DNA of 64,000 bases from Episyrphus balteatus (Eukaryota; Arthropoda; Insecta; Diptera; Syrphidae), in the NCBI RefSeq assembly GCF_945859705.1, contig NC_079136.1, positions 116,805,028 through 116,869,027 on the forward strand, in the 5' to 3' direction. Under the pieces are notes generated by a model that saw only the letters and a program-made list of their open reading frames with translations, was not told the DNA's origin and made no database searches. Shown piece by piece: positions 22,996-34,578 of this stretch. The position numbers were made by a program, and so were the translations under genes. The first letter of the stretch is position 1; each line of letters opens with the position of its first letter.

Positions 22996-25900
22996 TTCAA
23001 AATTTCGAAAATCGACATGTTGCCTACCCTAACTACTATCACAAGAAAACGCCCGAATAGCGAGTTTAATTTCACATTAAATAGTAACAAACCCTTCGAA
23101 AGTGAGATTAGAAGACTCTCTACAAGGATATATTGGTGGGCACAATTTTTTTCCAGCTTAAAGCTAATATAATTAAAGTTTTTACAATGAAAACCTTCTT
23201 TTGTAACTTTCAGTTTTGAAATTTCACTTTTTTTTTCAGAATTTTCAAAGCATCTTCAAATTTAACCTTTATTCAAGTAATTTTCTTTATACCTACAGTT
23301 GCAAAAAACCTTGAATGCAACTTGCGCTTTTACTTATTCAATAACAAAAATAGCAACAACGAAAAAAAAATTTAATCATTTGCAAGTGAATTCAATTTCT
23401 TAAGAAAATATATAAATTTTCCTATGCATACAAATTGTCGGGGTCCAAATTTAGGTCATGTTTAACCATCAGGCACTTTTTCAAAAAAAAAAAAAAAAAA
23501 AAAAAACACAAATAAAAAATCTTTAGAAAATGTTTCTATTAATCAAACACCATCAGCATCAATTTTGTATACACTAGTAAGACTAACCTCTTCCACACTT
23601 TCTACTCAACTTGGTCTCATTTTTATACTCTCAGTAGAGCTATGCATTAATTTCATCATCCCTGAGGGTATTTCAAGCGCATTTCGTTCACCTTTTCATC
23701 AAAAAATATTACCCAACAACATCCAATCATGCTAAAAGCCAAGTAACATTCTAACACGATGTACCTCAGGGTTGTCTTTTTAAGTCTTTACTTTTTATTT
23801 TTTTTTTTTTTGTGTATTTTAATAGAATTTATTTATTTTTATTTTTTTAGATTCGTTTTGTATAGTGTCTTGTTGTGTTTCTTGTCCTTTTTTTGTTGGT
23901 GGTTAAAGTGTATATCCTTTATACACTCTAAACACACACATAGTTGTATTTTCCAATTTATTTACATGCATCACCGCCTGGTGTCGTATAGTCATCGTAG
24001 TCGTCCACTTCACAGGCCATTTACCAATTTGCATAATAAAACTTGCACTCGCTTGCAAAAATCCTCTGTCTTGTTGTGTATAATGTTTTTTTTTTTGTAT
24101 GTGAAAGTGGAGTCGAGTATGTCCAAAAGGACGATCGGCATGCATTTTCATTTTCATTCCCATTTCACTTGCTGGAGCTAGCTCACTCTGGGTGTTTCCG
24201 CCTAAGATTGTGAAATCACCTTGAAATGTGTCCTCAGGGTGTTCAAACGCCTCCTGGTTCGGGTTGTGTATACATACGGAGGTAGCGCATGTTGTTAGGA
24301 ATGATGTCATTCGGTGTGTTAGATGGTGGGAAGGAATTTCCTGGCAAAAGCAGCAGCAGTAGAATATTTTCACATTTACCTTGGAATTTATCCATTTCTT
24401 TTTTTTTTTTTTTTTGTTAAGTTGCTTCTTGTTCTTGGTGAAGAAGTTGCACAGCAAATGTTGTAACAAAACTGTATGCAAGTCGTCCTTGTATGCGCCT
24501 TTGGAATATCCATGTTGTGAACTATGTGCACTCATTCATTCATAGCGCAATGCACACGAAAAGCCTTTTAAGACGATGCAGTCGTAGGAGCATCAAGAGT
24601 GTGTGTGTGGGAGGTGAGATATATACGAGAAATGTGCTGCATGGGGAGTATTAAAGAGGAATATTGCTCCAAGGACACAGTAGAAGATGAAGAAGAAGAT
24701 CTCCTTCCTCCTTCGCTATCAAGAGAGAGAGATTTTTTGTTGGCCCTACACAGGTATTTTCAATTGCAAGGCATGTAGCGTGCCCTAGGGCCTCCTTCGA
24801 AGGAATTATACATTCCTACCTCTTCCATATAAACGTGTGCTGTACATGTGATTTGGAGGAGGCGCAGCTTGGGCGGTTGGGGGTGACAATTCAAAAGATG
24901 TTCATAAATTCTCTAGACGACGAGAAAGGACTACCTACATTTTCTTCGTCGAACGTCGTCGTATAGTTAGGGTATAAGTTCAGGAGCAACAAGAAGAAAA
25001 AAGCCTGAAAAAAAAAAACAAAAGCTCTAAGGCCGAATGAAGGTATTTCTAGCTGCTAGTAGCTGCTCCCCAAGTGCTTCCACTATTTCCACTCCGATAG
25101 TTGCATCATGTGTTAGAAAATGTGTGGTGGTGACGATACTACTCCTAAAAGTAGGCAAAGGCAATGGCAATGGCAACGACAAAGACGATACCGGTGCAGT
25201 GGTTGGGTAATTTCCCGAAGAATTGTTTAAGTGCTTGAACTTGCCACGAAGTGTGTCTAACTTTTGCAGATGTGTTACGAGTGGGTGTTGGAATTCGAGT
25301 TGGTGTATCTTCAGCTCATATTGGATCATTGGCAATGAAAGATGGTTATGAGAACCGCTATCGCAGACAAATATGGCTAATAAATACTTTTAAGATTCTT
25401 TTAGGAACGTTTTAGAATTTTCCTCGACTTGTTTCTTCTTATTATATAATTTTGTTTTTGCTTTGTTGGTGTGTGTGTAAAAACAGAGATGATTGAAGAA
25501 GAGAAAAGGTATTTGGAGAATTGCTATGGAACGTGCTCTGATTGTTGGCCGTGTATACCGAAGAAATCGAATTCCATTGAATATTCCAAGAGTGTGTGTT
25601 ATATGAGCAGCCGGTGATGCTGCACGATGTGGTTTTTTATGTTAAAGACTAGCGAATGGCGCTTCAATGTTGAGAAAGTGAATTTTTTTGCGTCCGAATG
25701 ATATGAGACGTGATTTTAAGTTTTATAGCCGACAAAGAGTATTGTACAGAGATAAATTGCTAGATTATTGAAACAATGACTTATGGGTTGTAAATAATAT
25801 TGTGGCGTGGAGGATTTATGAGAGTTTTTTTTAAAAAGATCTCATGTGGGCCGGGTTAATATAAAAATGAGGAGTAGCTACTTTTATACTTTTAAAATCG

Positions 25901-28423
25901 CGATGTCATGCGGTCATGCATCCGAAAGCAGTAGTTATCTTGGGATGCAAGAATCGAAACAAAGTTTTAATATATTTTTTTTTTTTAATTAAGATTTAAA
26001 AAAAAAAATCCCCAAAAATTAACTTTACTGTCTAAGTTTAAGTTTTTAATAAATTTTTAAGTTATAAATTTAGTTATAAAAAATAAATTTACAAAAAATT
26101 AAATAAGAAATTGACGGAACAGCCTAATGAAATTTTGTAACAACGTTGCATTTGAGTTAGAAACAAAAAAAAAAAAAAAAAAAAATAAACTTTATAAAAT
26201 AATTTTTTACAAAAGGGTGTTTTTTCGAAGACTATATAAGTTCTGTAATAAGCCAATGATTCATTAAGAATTTTAGTGAACAGACGTTGTATTATTTGTA
26301 ATAAGAATAAATTATAAAATGAGTCTTACCTAAATAAATAAATAAAATATATCCAATTGACTTTATTCGTTTTCCATGATCTTTGTTTTTGTTAGTGGAA
26401 GGTTTATATAGGTAATCAAAAATTTAATAATACATTTCTTTTCAGAAAAAGGCCCAGCGAAGCCCGTAAATAAAAAAAAAAACAAATTAATAAAAAAAAA
26501 AGTTTTAAGTCTGAACAAATGTTAACCAAAGATGAAAAAAATAAAAAAATCCGATAAACTATTTTTTAGAAAAGTTTTTAAGCGTTTAAGACAACAAAGG
26601 TCTTAAAATCTTAAAAAAAAAAAATAATAATAAACTCTATGAGAAGCGGAAAACGCGTGCTCATAAAAGTGCGAAAGTCAGAACGTGTTGAAACTACCTC
26701 CTTTTTCTGATTCCAGATGAATCTTACCCAGCGTTTTCTCTTTCTCTAAGTTAACCTTCTCGAAGTTAAATTACATATAAAATTGGAAGGTTAAGACTTT
26801 CGCATTATAAATTAACAATAGTTCTTTTTAGGTATAAAAACAAATAAGCCAAATTTGTAGAGAAGACATGTATAAAACAAAGGTAACAATTATATTGGCC
26901 AGGAAAAAAGAAATTCAAACCTTAAAAATGTTCTAGAATCTGAGATTTTGGTTCTTAACGAAACTCAATCTACAAGCCGTAAATTCGAGCATGTCGTGAG
27001 TCCTCTTTTCCTTATTAAATATATCTGCATTTTTAACTTTACCTCTGGTAAATTTAATCATAATTTATAGGTTAAATTACTAGAATAACAGATATAAAGT
27101 TAAATCTACCAGCAGTGAAGTTATTTCTGCGTTATTTTCTCTCTGTGTAGCCAAAGCTAAGATTATAGTTTATTTTACGGAGTCTGCCGAACCTAGTTCA
27201 TTTTCCACAACAAACCTAATAATAAGCAATTCTCCCAGTGATCTTAAGGATTCATTGATATAATTTCTCTCAAGTTTTACAGATTTTTTTTTGTTTTTTA
27301 AACTTCGTTGGAGCTTGATATATCCAAATGGGTAATTCCATGAAAAAGTGGACACGAAATTAAAATTTAAGCAAGCTTCGTTACAGAATATTCGATTTTA
27401 AAATTACTTGTAACCTTAATATTTAAAAATATTTTCTCGAAATATTGAACAAAATGTGTTGTTTTGTCACTAATTTTAAAAGCTTGTAATTTTGTTTGTA
27501 TGGAATCTTCATTAAAAATAAATTAAGACTCTAAATTTTACAGAAAATCTTCATACTGTAAGACTCTTTAAACTCGTGCACGATTTATGTAACGTGAGTT
27601 ACCGAGAGACATTTATTTTTATATGGTTTATGGTTAAAATAAAAAAGAAATATTTTATTTTTTATAATATTTTTTTGGCCTTCAGCTTGTCTTAAATCCT
27701 AAGTTCCTATTTTTCGTCTGCATCAGAAGTCAAACGAGGATGTCTTTTTGCAATTCTGTTTCTAGATTACATTAATACCTAAAATATATCTGTTTAGTTT
27801 TTGTGTGTCCCTCGTCAAAAGTTCGGACATTCAGTTAAATCATAGTCAGTCTTGTTAATGCCTCGTTGAACATTAGACTTGAAAGGTGCCCGTATGACAG
27901 AATGTCGATCAGTTGGATCAGTTCATTTATAAACGAATCATCATCAAAACGAATATGTCGCCTTTTGTACCTCTCTGTTAAAACTGCCAAGAATATTTTT
28001 CAATCCTGTTTTAGATAGGTATCTATTTATTTTATGCTACAAAAAATTTCAAATCACTCTGAATAGGTGTTGTTCAGAAGACTGCCTAACAAACTCATTG
28101 TTAGTTAGTCGACCTGTCGACTCTTGATTTTCCTCCTGCGTTAACATGTTCTTTAAACGCCTACTCGATATCAGTCTCTTTCTTTAATGTATAACTCCAA
28201 AGGTCAAATGTGAATAAAATGTACTTTTTTTTTTGAGGTTACAGCTTAGGCTCTAGAACCCAGCACTAAATTTAAACTTCCTATACACTGATTCGATTAT
28301 TGAATACCAAAAATTAGCAAAAGTCACCATTAACCTCCCATCTCTTCCCCTTAATATTATATGTAAAAGCTTAAAATTCTTGCATCACAAACTTTAGAGA
28401 GTAGGCTTTCAGGAATATTATGT
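22996..28423. other. No gene seen; long unique-looking stretch
   Basis: 23700-25800 is the least AT-rich part, with short TG, GAA and GGCAAT runs. The 210-codon minus frame 23903-24535 overlaps a 140-codon plus frame, has a lysine homopolymer run, and shows no domain. 25860-27160 is AT-rich and contains TTTTCTCTCTGTGTA at 27135-27149, like the end of the TA-flanked MITEs, but with no partner end found. No exon could be supported. Confidence 0.4.
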
Positions 28424-28427
28424 TTAA

Positions 28428-28669
28428 CCCTCTGCCGGCACATGGGTGCGAATTTGGCAGCACAAAAACGAAAAGTGGTCACAGAAAAGTGTCTTTATAA
28501 GGGTGAAAATACATTTTTTTAGAATTGTGAATACAGTATTCGAATTCCTCGGAAAACTCTACATCGATTTAATATATGATTCTCCATAAAATAGTGAGAC
28601 CGAACAAAGTTCTAGCGCCATGAAAAAGTATAAACCAAATTTGCAAAAAAGAGGTGTGCCTACATAAGG
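28428..28669 (-). mobile_element. piggyBac-like MITE P1, 242 bp, copy 1
   Basis: It starts CCCTCTGCCGGCACA after TTAA (28424-28427) and ends GTGTGCC...AAGG before TTAA (28670-28673). The right TIR is decayed. The body matches 59590-59831 in reverse orientation and has exactly the same length, 242 bp. TTAA plus CCC ends point to piggyBac. It encodes nothing. Confidence 0.85.
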
Positions 28670-28673
28670 TTAA

Positions 28674-30098
28674 GGCCTACATACGATTCTAGTGTCACCT
28701 GAAAATACAATAATAATAATAGTATAAAATTGACAAGGGATAGATATAGGTATTATAAGTCCAATGCTTTTACTCAATTCAATGAACATTTTCAAAAATC
28801 AACGATTTTCCAATAAAAATTTTCTCTTTCTTAAAATGATTCATATAAACTTTTGCTATAACACTCGCAATTTTGTAATAAAATAAAAGTTTTCCAGACA
28901 CCTCCCTTCCTGTCATCCACACAAAAAAAAAAAAACATTATTCAATTATTGGCCTTGTCAGTCACGAACATTATGTATATTATATTGATTGAAGCTCTGT
29001 TAATTTCATTCGAGACATAAAATTCCTGTCAAACAAATCCCATCAAAAATTAAACAATGATTCTATCTAGAGTCAGAGCTCTGTTATGTGATGCTACCCG
29101 TCTTCTCTAATATTCTAAAAATAAACTTCCAATCTGTCAAAATTAGTTGAATAGAACTTTTTTGAGACATGAATTTTGTCGAGAGAGAGAAATGACAACG
29201 AAAAAAAAAAATAAAAACCTACAACTTCCTATCTTTCCTGTCATTAACGTATTTTATAATCTTGTGTCCCTAATATCACCTCTAGCTTGTATGGAAAGCT
29301 TTATAGAGCTCTATAATTTCTGACGCAGCCCTTGAAGCCATCTCATAAAGAAAATTTTTTCACAGGCAAAAAAAAAAAAAAGCCTCTTCATCCGCATACC
29401 AAATAAATGTCACAAAAGAACGGAAATGGCTGAATTGTCGGATGCCAGACGATGAAGATGATGATGATGATGATGACGATGAATGCCAAGGGGGGTTGAA
29501 AATAAGTTTTATGGTTGTGGAATTTTAATGAACTTTTGCAAACACACACAAATCCCTCATTCACTACACACACCCTCTGTGCCCCCTCCTCCCCTAAAGA
29601 TCACTCATGATGGGCTCTCTAATTAAATTTCCTTTTCAAACATCCAAAAAAGCAACACTACTCTCTACTATGAGCATAGAGTCAGTCTCCTACATTCATG
29701 CGAGCAAGCAAATATACATAAGAGTTCGGATTTGGAGGAAGCAAACCGAAAATGCAAAGCAAACAAATTTCGAAAAATAAATTTTACTACTCTCAAAATT
29801 AGACGCCAATTTGGTGGCAATGAGTGACGAGAAGTGACGACAGACACCCAAAATGCAGTCAAATATTATAGAAAACAGAATGATGGCAGCAGCCAGCCAG
29901 CAATATACGTTTTATATAGCTGTTTTGGGCTTCAATCATTTTGTTGCCATACTGCAACTAGATTGTCTCATTATTTTGTGGTATTTGCTAACTGGCGGGC
30001 GGGCAGTTGTCAGTTGTACCTATCAACTGATGATGCAGGTTCGAGTGATGTAAGGAAATGTACTTGAATTTTTAACACAAAACTGAACTTGAACTGAC
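28674..30098. other. No gene seen; unique-looking DNA
   Basis: A GAT trinucleotide run lies at 29449-29484. Frames of 60-77 codons near 29388-30067 overlap on both strands without domains. Confidence 0.4.
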
Positions 30099-30160
30099 AT
30101 GTCTCATGGGAAATGTCTCATGGGACATGTCTCATGGGAAATAACTCATGGGACATGTCT
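30099..30160 (+). repeat. 14-bp minisatellite, left part
   Basis: Four to five units of ATGTCTCATGNNAM precede the retrotransposon. The array continues at 36054 on the far side, so the element split a single array. The last four bases (30157-30160, GTCT) are the left copy of the target duplication. Confidence 0.85.
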
Positions 30161-30616
30161 TATAGCACGTATTTGTATTGCTATTCTTTTTTCTTTTTTC
30201 GACGGCGAAACACTTTTTAGTTTTTAAGATTTTTATTTTATTTATTCTTAATAATATTTTACAATATAATTTAAGTTAGGTTGGGAGCAATATTGCACCA
30301 GCACACAATTTAATAGTTTTATAATTTAGGTAATTGAGAATTGAGATATGAACCGCGTGAATGATAAAATGGAAAGAGAATGAATGAATGACAGACAAAA
30401 GTTTGACAGTTGTTTTTTTGTTTTCGTTAAGTTGTTTTGGTGAGCGTTCAGAAAATGAAACTTTAAGTTTGAAACAGAAGTATGCGGTTGCGTTCGCGTA
30501 AACGATTTAAAATCGCGATGCGATTTTATTTTGGAGTATTATAAAATGTTTTATTTTATTTTATAAAATGTTTATTTTATTTTATATAATGTTTATTTTA
30601 TATTATATCCACCACA
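30161..30616 (-). repeat. 3' LTR, 456 bp (full length)
   Basis: In element sense it starts TGTGGTGGATATAATA and ends CGTGCTATA. Its start and end match the other LTR exactly. It holds about 273 bp in the middle that the 5' LTR lacks, and an ATAAAATGTTTATTTTA run of near-tandem 20-bp units near 30540-30600. Confidence 0.9.
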
Positions 30617-30628
30617 TCACCCTCCTCC
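30617..30628 (-). promoter_or_regulatory. Polypurine tract
   Basis: In element sense GGAGGAGGGTGA directly abuts the TGTGG start of the 3' LTR. This is the expected site for plus-strand priming. The gap to the pol stop codon is about 75 bp, leaving no room for env. Confidence 0.8.
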
Positions 30629-30701
30629 AATCGAGTCTCCGTCTTCGAGATTTAAAAGTCTTTTAAATTAAATAAAACTTTGATTTATTTTGTTTGTAAA
30701 A

Positions 30702-33166
30702 TTAGATGCAATGCGCTGGTTTAAGGCGATCGATGGAAATCGATACATTTTTGTTTTTTATTTGAACTACAAAATGTTTTCTTAGGCGTCGAATGACGTT
30801 ATATGGTCCTTCGTATGAAGGCATAAGACCTGTTTTAACTTTGTCAATTCTAACAAAAACTTGTTTACACGCGTCTAATTGCTTTGGTATGAAAATTTCT
30901 TGATTTGGTTGTCGAGTTTCTGTTGGGATGAGATTTTTCATTGTGTTGCGAAGTTTTTCGATTAAAGTGTCTGGAGAGGTTTGCTTATTTTCGTTACCAA
31001 CGAAAATTTCTCCAGGTAATCTTAGATTTTGTCCATAGACCATTTCTGCTGCAGAAGAATTTAAGTCTTCTTTGACTGCACATCGAATTCCTAACAGGAT
31101 TATTGGAAGTTCTGAACTCCAATTGATGGTATTGCACCTAGCCTTTAATGAACACTTGAGTTGCCGATGAAAACGCTCAACCATTCCATTAGCTTGCGGG
31201 TGATATGGCGTTGTGTGGATCTTGTGTATGCCTAAAAGTCTAGAAAGTTCACTGAAAAGCTTTGATTCGAATTGGCTTCCCTGGTCCGTAGTGATTTTTA
31301 AAGGAGTACCAAAACGGGAGATGAAGTTTTCTACAAATGCTTTTGCTACACTGTTAGCTGTTATATCCACGAGAGGATAGGCTTCTGGCCAACGCGTAAA
31401 TCTGTCAACGGCCGTCAGAATATATGAAAAACCGTTAGATTGAGGAAGAGGTCCTACCAAGTCTAAGTGAATGTGATCGAATCGACCAGTTGGAACTTCA
31501 AATCTACCATATTCTGATTTAGTGTGTCGCTGAACTTTTGACTTTTGGCATCCTATGCACGATTTGGCCCAAGTGTTGATATTTTTGTTCATACTTGGCC
31601 AGAAATATCGTTCGGAAATTAGTTTTCGAGTTGCGCGAATACTTGGATGGGAAATTCCATGAAGGATGTTGAAAACATTAAAGCGTAAATCAGATGGAAT
31701 GAATGGACGATTTTTGTTGGTTGAAGTTTCGCAGTAAATATTTACGTTGGGAAATTTGAACTCTTTCAACGAAAATTTTGAAGTTTTCTTTGAGTTCTCA
31801 TTATTAAGAAGTTCTTTTAGTTCTTTATCTGTGGATTGAAGTTTTGCGATCGTTTCTAAATCGATTTCGTGACTTTTCTTGGCGGCGATTTCTTCAATGC
31901 GAGAAAGGGCATCGGCGACGACATTTTCTTTGCCCTTTATGTGTTGGATATCAGAAGTAAATTGAGAAATGAAGTCAAGATGACGTGTTTGTCTCGGACT
32001 TCGTTCCGTTTTGCTTGTGAGTGCGTATGAAAGTGGTTTATGGTCTGTGAAAACCGTGAAATCTCGTCCTTCGACGAAAAATCGAAAATGCTTGATTGCT
32101 AAATACACAGCTAATAATTCTCGATCGAAAGCTGAATATTTTTTTTCTGAATCCTTAAGTTTTTTAGAGAAAAACGATAAAGGTTGCCATGATTGTGAAA
32201 TCTGTTGTTGAAGAACTGCGCCAACGGCTATGTCGGATGCATCAGTGGTGATGCTAAAAATTCCGTCGTGGATGGGGTGCGCTAAAAGTGTGACTTTTGC
32301 AAGTGCATCTTTTGCGTTGTTGAAAACGGAGTTGAGGTTTTCGGGCCAAGAAAAAACTTTTTTTGACTTTTTGTTTTTTGTAAGCAAAGCTAAATGTTCG
32401 TGAAGAGGAGCGATTGTTTGAGCAAGTTTAGGAATGAAGCGATGATAATAGTTAATCATCCCTACGAAACGTTGAATTTGCTTGACTGAGTTGGGAGTCT
32501 GGAAGTTTAAGATTGCTTCAACGCGATCCTTTGAAGGAGAAATTCCTTCAGCGCTGATTGAGTGACTTAAAAATTCCAAGGTGGAAACACCAAAGACGCA
32601 TTTCGAAAGATTGATGTTTACTCCATATTCTTCTAGTCTTTTAAATAAAATCTCAAGATGCTCTTTGTGTTGTTCTTCAGTTTTACTGGCGATGAGAAGA
32701 TCGTCGATGTATGCAAAAACGAAGTCAAGTCCAAAACAAACTTCATTCATAAAACGTTGAAACGTTTGAGCAGCGTTTCGTAGCCCGAATGGCATTCGAA
32801 GCCATTCGAAAAGACCAAAAGGTGTTGTAATTGCGGTTTTATGAATGTCTTCGGGTGCAACGGGGATGAGATGATATGCTCTCACAATGTCAAGCTTCGA
32901 AAAAATTTTGCAACCATGAATATTCATGGAAAAATCTTGGATATGGTGAATTGGATGACAATCCGGAACCGTGGCAGCGTTTAGTCTGCGGTAATCACCA
33001 CAAGGTCTCCAATCTTGGTTGTTTTTCTTTTTCACCATGTGAAGAGGTGAGCATGTGCTTGAAGATGAAGGCTGACAAATTCCCAATTGCATCATATGTT
33101 CGAATTCAGTTTTTGCAGCTTTGTGTCTAGAGGCGTCAAGCCTTCTAGGCCTTGAAACTGGGAGCC
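30702..33166 (-). CDS. pol: Pol: reverse transcriptase, RNase H and integrase
   Basis: Copies element RNA into DNA and inserts it into the genome. Numbered from the first ATG (33095), RT shows LDIVRAYH (D69), the PFGL stretches and YIDD (129-132). RNase H shows TTDAS (D285), RELLAV (E326), TDHKPL (D351) and VVADALSR (D395). Integrase has the zinc motif H479/H483/C513/C516 and the catalytic triad D545, D604, E640 with a 35-residue spacing between the last two. No stop interrupts 797 codons. The same frame continues upstream of that ATG to about 33166 with family-like RT N-terminal residues (PRRL, AAKTEFEHM). This region is normally translated as part of a Pol polyprotein, so the ATG is not a natural start; a frameshift now separates it from protease. 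Confidence 0.95.
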
Positions 33167-33670
33167 TTTTGTGACAATATGATGAACAATTGTATGTTTT
33201 ATTGGCGCAAAATAATTGGGTTCTTCTGTTAAACTCGGGAATTTTTGTATTATATCATTATATTCCCTTGTAACTTGAAAATGTTTTGGGGTTGGATCGT
33301 CAGATCTTATAGCTGTTGCGTAAGTATGGAGCTTTGTGAGGGGATCAATTAATCTTTTGTTTTTTGTGTCTACTAATAGATTGAACTTTGCTAGAAAATC
33401 GGCTCCTAATATTGGTCTATTTACTGAGGCTAAAATGAAGGAGTGAACAAAATTTCGCCTTAGGCCAATATCGAGATTTAATAATTTGGAACCGAATGTT
33501 GGAATTGAAGTTCCATTAGCAGCTGAGAGTAGAAACAAAGGATTTTGAGATGTTGATCCTCTTTTATTGTTATGAGGAAGAACTGACAGATCCGCCCCCG
33601 TATCAACAAGAAAAGTGAAATTGGAAGTTTTATCTTTAATGAATAAGCGGCGAGCTGAAATACACTGCAT
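33092..33670 (-). CDS. Pol: retropepsin-like aspartic protease region
   Basis: Cuts Gag and Gag-Pol. Numbering from the first ATG, the active-site motif DTGADLSVLP begins at D23, and ILGADFL follows about 70 residues later, the flap-distal motif of retropepsins. Translation probably does not start at that ATG: the frame is open back to about 33706, where it meets the gag end in the -1 frame. After about residue 168 the reading departs from the family pattern and ends shortly after, because a base is missing from the run GGG at 33160-33162 (plus strand). The last 20 or so residues are therefore out-of-frame sequence. Confidence 0.9.
   Translation of the reverse strand: MQCISARRLFIKDKTSNFTFLVDTGADLSVLPHNNKRGSTSQNPLFLLSAANGTSIPTFGSKLLNLDIGLRRNFVHSFILASVNRPILGADFLAKFNLLVDTKNKRLIDPLTKLHTYATAIRSDDPTPKHFQVTREYNDIIQKFPSLTEEPNYFAPIKHTIVHHIVTKGSQFQGLEGLTPLDTKLQKLNSNI
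33160..33162 (-). other. Apparent 1-base deletion in pol
   Basis: Upstream the protease frame, and downstream the RT frame, both give family-like sequence, and they switch at this short C run (element sense). The RT frame is -1 relative to protease, equivalent to losing one base. No slippery heptamer sits here, so this looks like damage or a base-calling error rather than programmed recoding. Confidence 0.75.
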
Positions 33671-33696
33671 GTTTGCCGCTGCAACAGCAGGTTGAA

Positions 33697-34578
33697 CTAG
33701 TTTGGGTTATTCTTTTTATCAAAGTTGCAGGGCTTGTCGCATTTTTTAGCATTTTTCCTAAACCGTCTATGATACCAACATATGTTTGACCCTAAATTTG
33801 AATTTGCACGACTGTGTGAACGACTACTCCTGCTTCTATTATTTTGAAAAGTTCTATTTTTACTACGTGAACGGGTATCGAACGAAATTGCTTCAATCAT
33901 CGACTCAATTTTACTAAGCCTTTGTTCAAGTTCATTAGAAGAATTATTATCTTGCTGAGCAGTGGAAACACTACAAATGTTTGTATTTTGTGAAGCTTCG
34001 TAAATTTTGTCAGCGAGAGATGATAATTCTTCTAGAGATTTTTGACCGACCGATAGTAAGGCGATATTAATTGGTTGTGGTAATCGACGCATCCACAAAT
34101 TTTTGACGATATCGTCATTAAAAGAGGTACCGGCTAACATTTTCATCGAACGTAAAACTTCCGATGGTTTTCGATCACCAATGTCCGCTTTGTCAATGAG
34201 GGTTTCTAAACGTTTTATTTCGGAAACCGAATGGCGTTCTACGAGTGCTGTTTTAAGTGCGAGATATTTGTTTGTATTAGGTGGATTTGAAAGAATGTCA
34301 ATTACCGAGTCACAGGTGTCTGGTGGCAAAGCAGCAACCGTGAGACAGTATTTTGTCTCAGAACTGGTTATTCTATGCACTGTAAATTGTGCTTCTGCTT
34401 GGATAAACCATGTGACCGGATTGGAATTCCAAAATGTAGGAAGTCGAACTCTAATTGACTCTACTTCTACCGGAGGGGGACTCGATTGTACCGTTGGTGG
34501 TGGTGGATCCGTTACGTTTGATCCATTTTGACCACTTGATTGAATATCACCAGGCATTTCAATTTTGATTACTTTCAT
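33697..34578 (-). CDS. gag: Gag (CsRn1-type, C-H-C-C finger)
   Basis: Structural protein that packages element RNA; 293 aa, intact. Residues 45-95 (RLPTFW, VTWFIQAEAQF) match the capsid start typical of CsRn1/Kabuki-like Gag proteins. A serine/arginine-rich stretch lies at about 235-260. The C-terminus carries C267-H270-C280-C284 (C-X2-H-X9-C-X3-C), the unusual C-H-C-C nucleic-acid-binding motif of this clade in place of the CCHC knuckle. The start ATG is followed by plausible N-terminal sequence and is preceded by a long leader. The gene ends ...CCA AAC TAG, where the last bases form a slippery heptamer. Confidence 0.93.
   Translation of the reverse strand: MKVIKIEMPGDIQSSGQNGSNVTDPPPPTVQSSPPPVEVESIRVRLPTFWNSNPVTWFIQAEAQFTVHRITSSETKYCLTVAALPPDTCDSVIDILSNPPNTNKYLALKTALVERHSVSEIKRLETLIDKADIGDRKPSEVLRSMKMLAGTSFNDDIVKNLWMRRLPQPINIALLSVGQKSLEELSSLADKIYEASQNTNICSVSTAQQDNNSSNELEQRLSKIESMIEAISFDTRSRSKNRTFQNNRSRSSRSHSRANSNLGSNICWYHRRFRKNAKKCDKPCNFDKKNNPN
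33700..33706 (-). promoter_or_regulatory. Candidate -1 ribosomal frameshift heptamer CCCAAAC
   Basis: In gag frame the sequence reads C CCA AAC TAG, an X XXY YYZ heptamer immediately before the gag stop. Slipping back one base gives CCC AAA CTA GTT, which is the open pol/protease frame; the stop TAA just upstream of CCC in that frame limits the overlap to this site. Confidence 0.65.

Noticed and set aside
23903..24535. 210-codon minus-strand frame
   Set aside because: Low-complexity segments, a lysine run, an overlapping plus-strand frame, no domain and no gene context.
30629..30701. An env gene or errantivirus-type third ORF downstream of pol
   Set aside because: Only about 75 bp lie between the pol stop and the polypurine tract.
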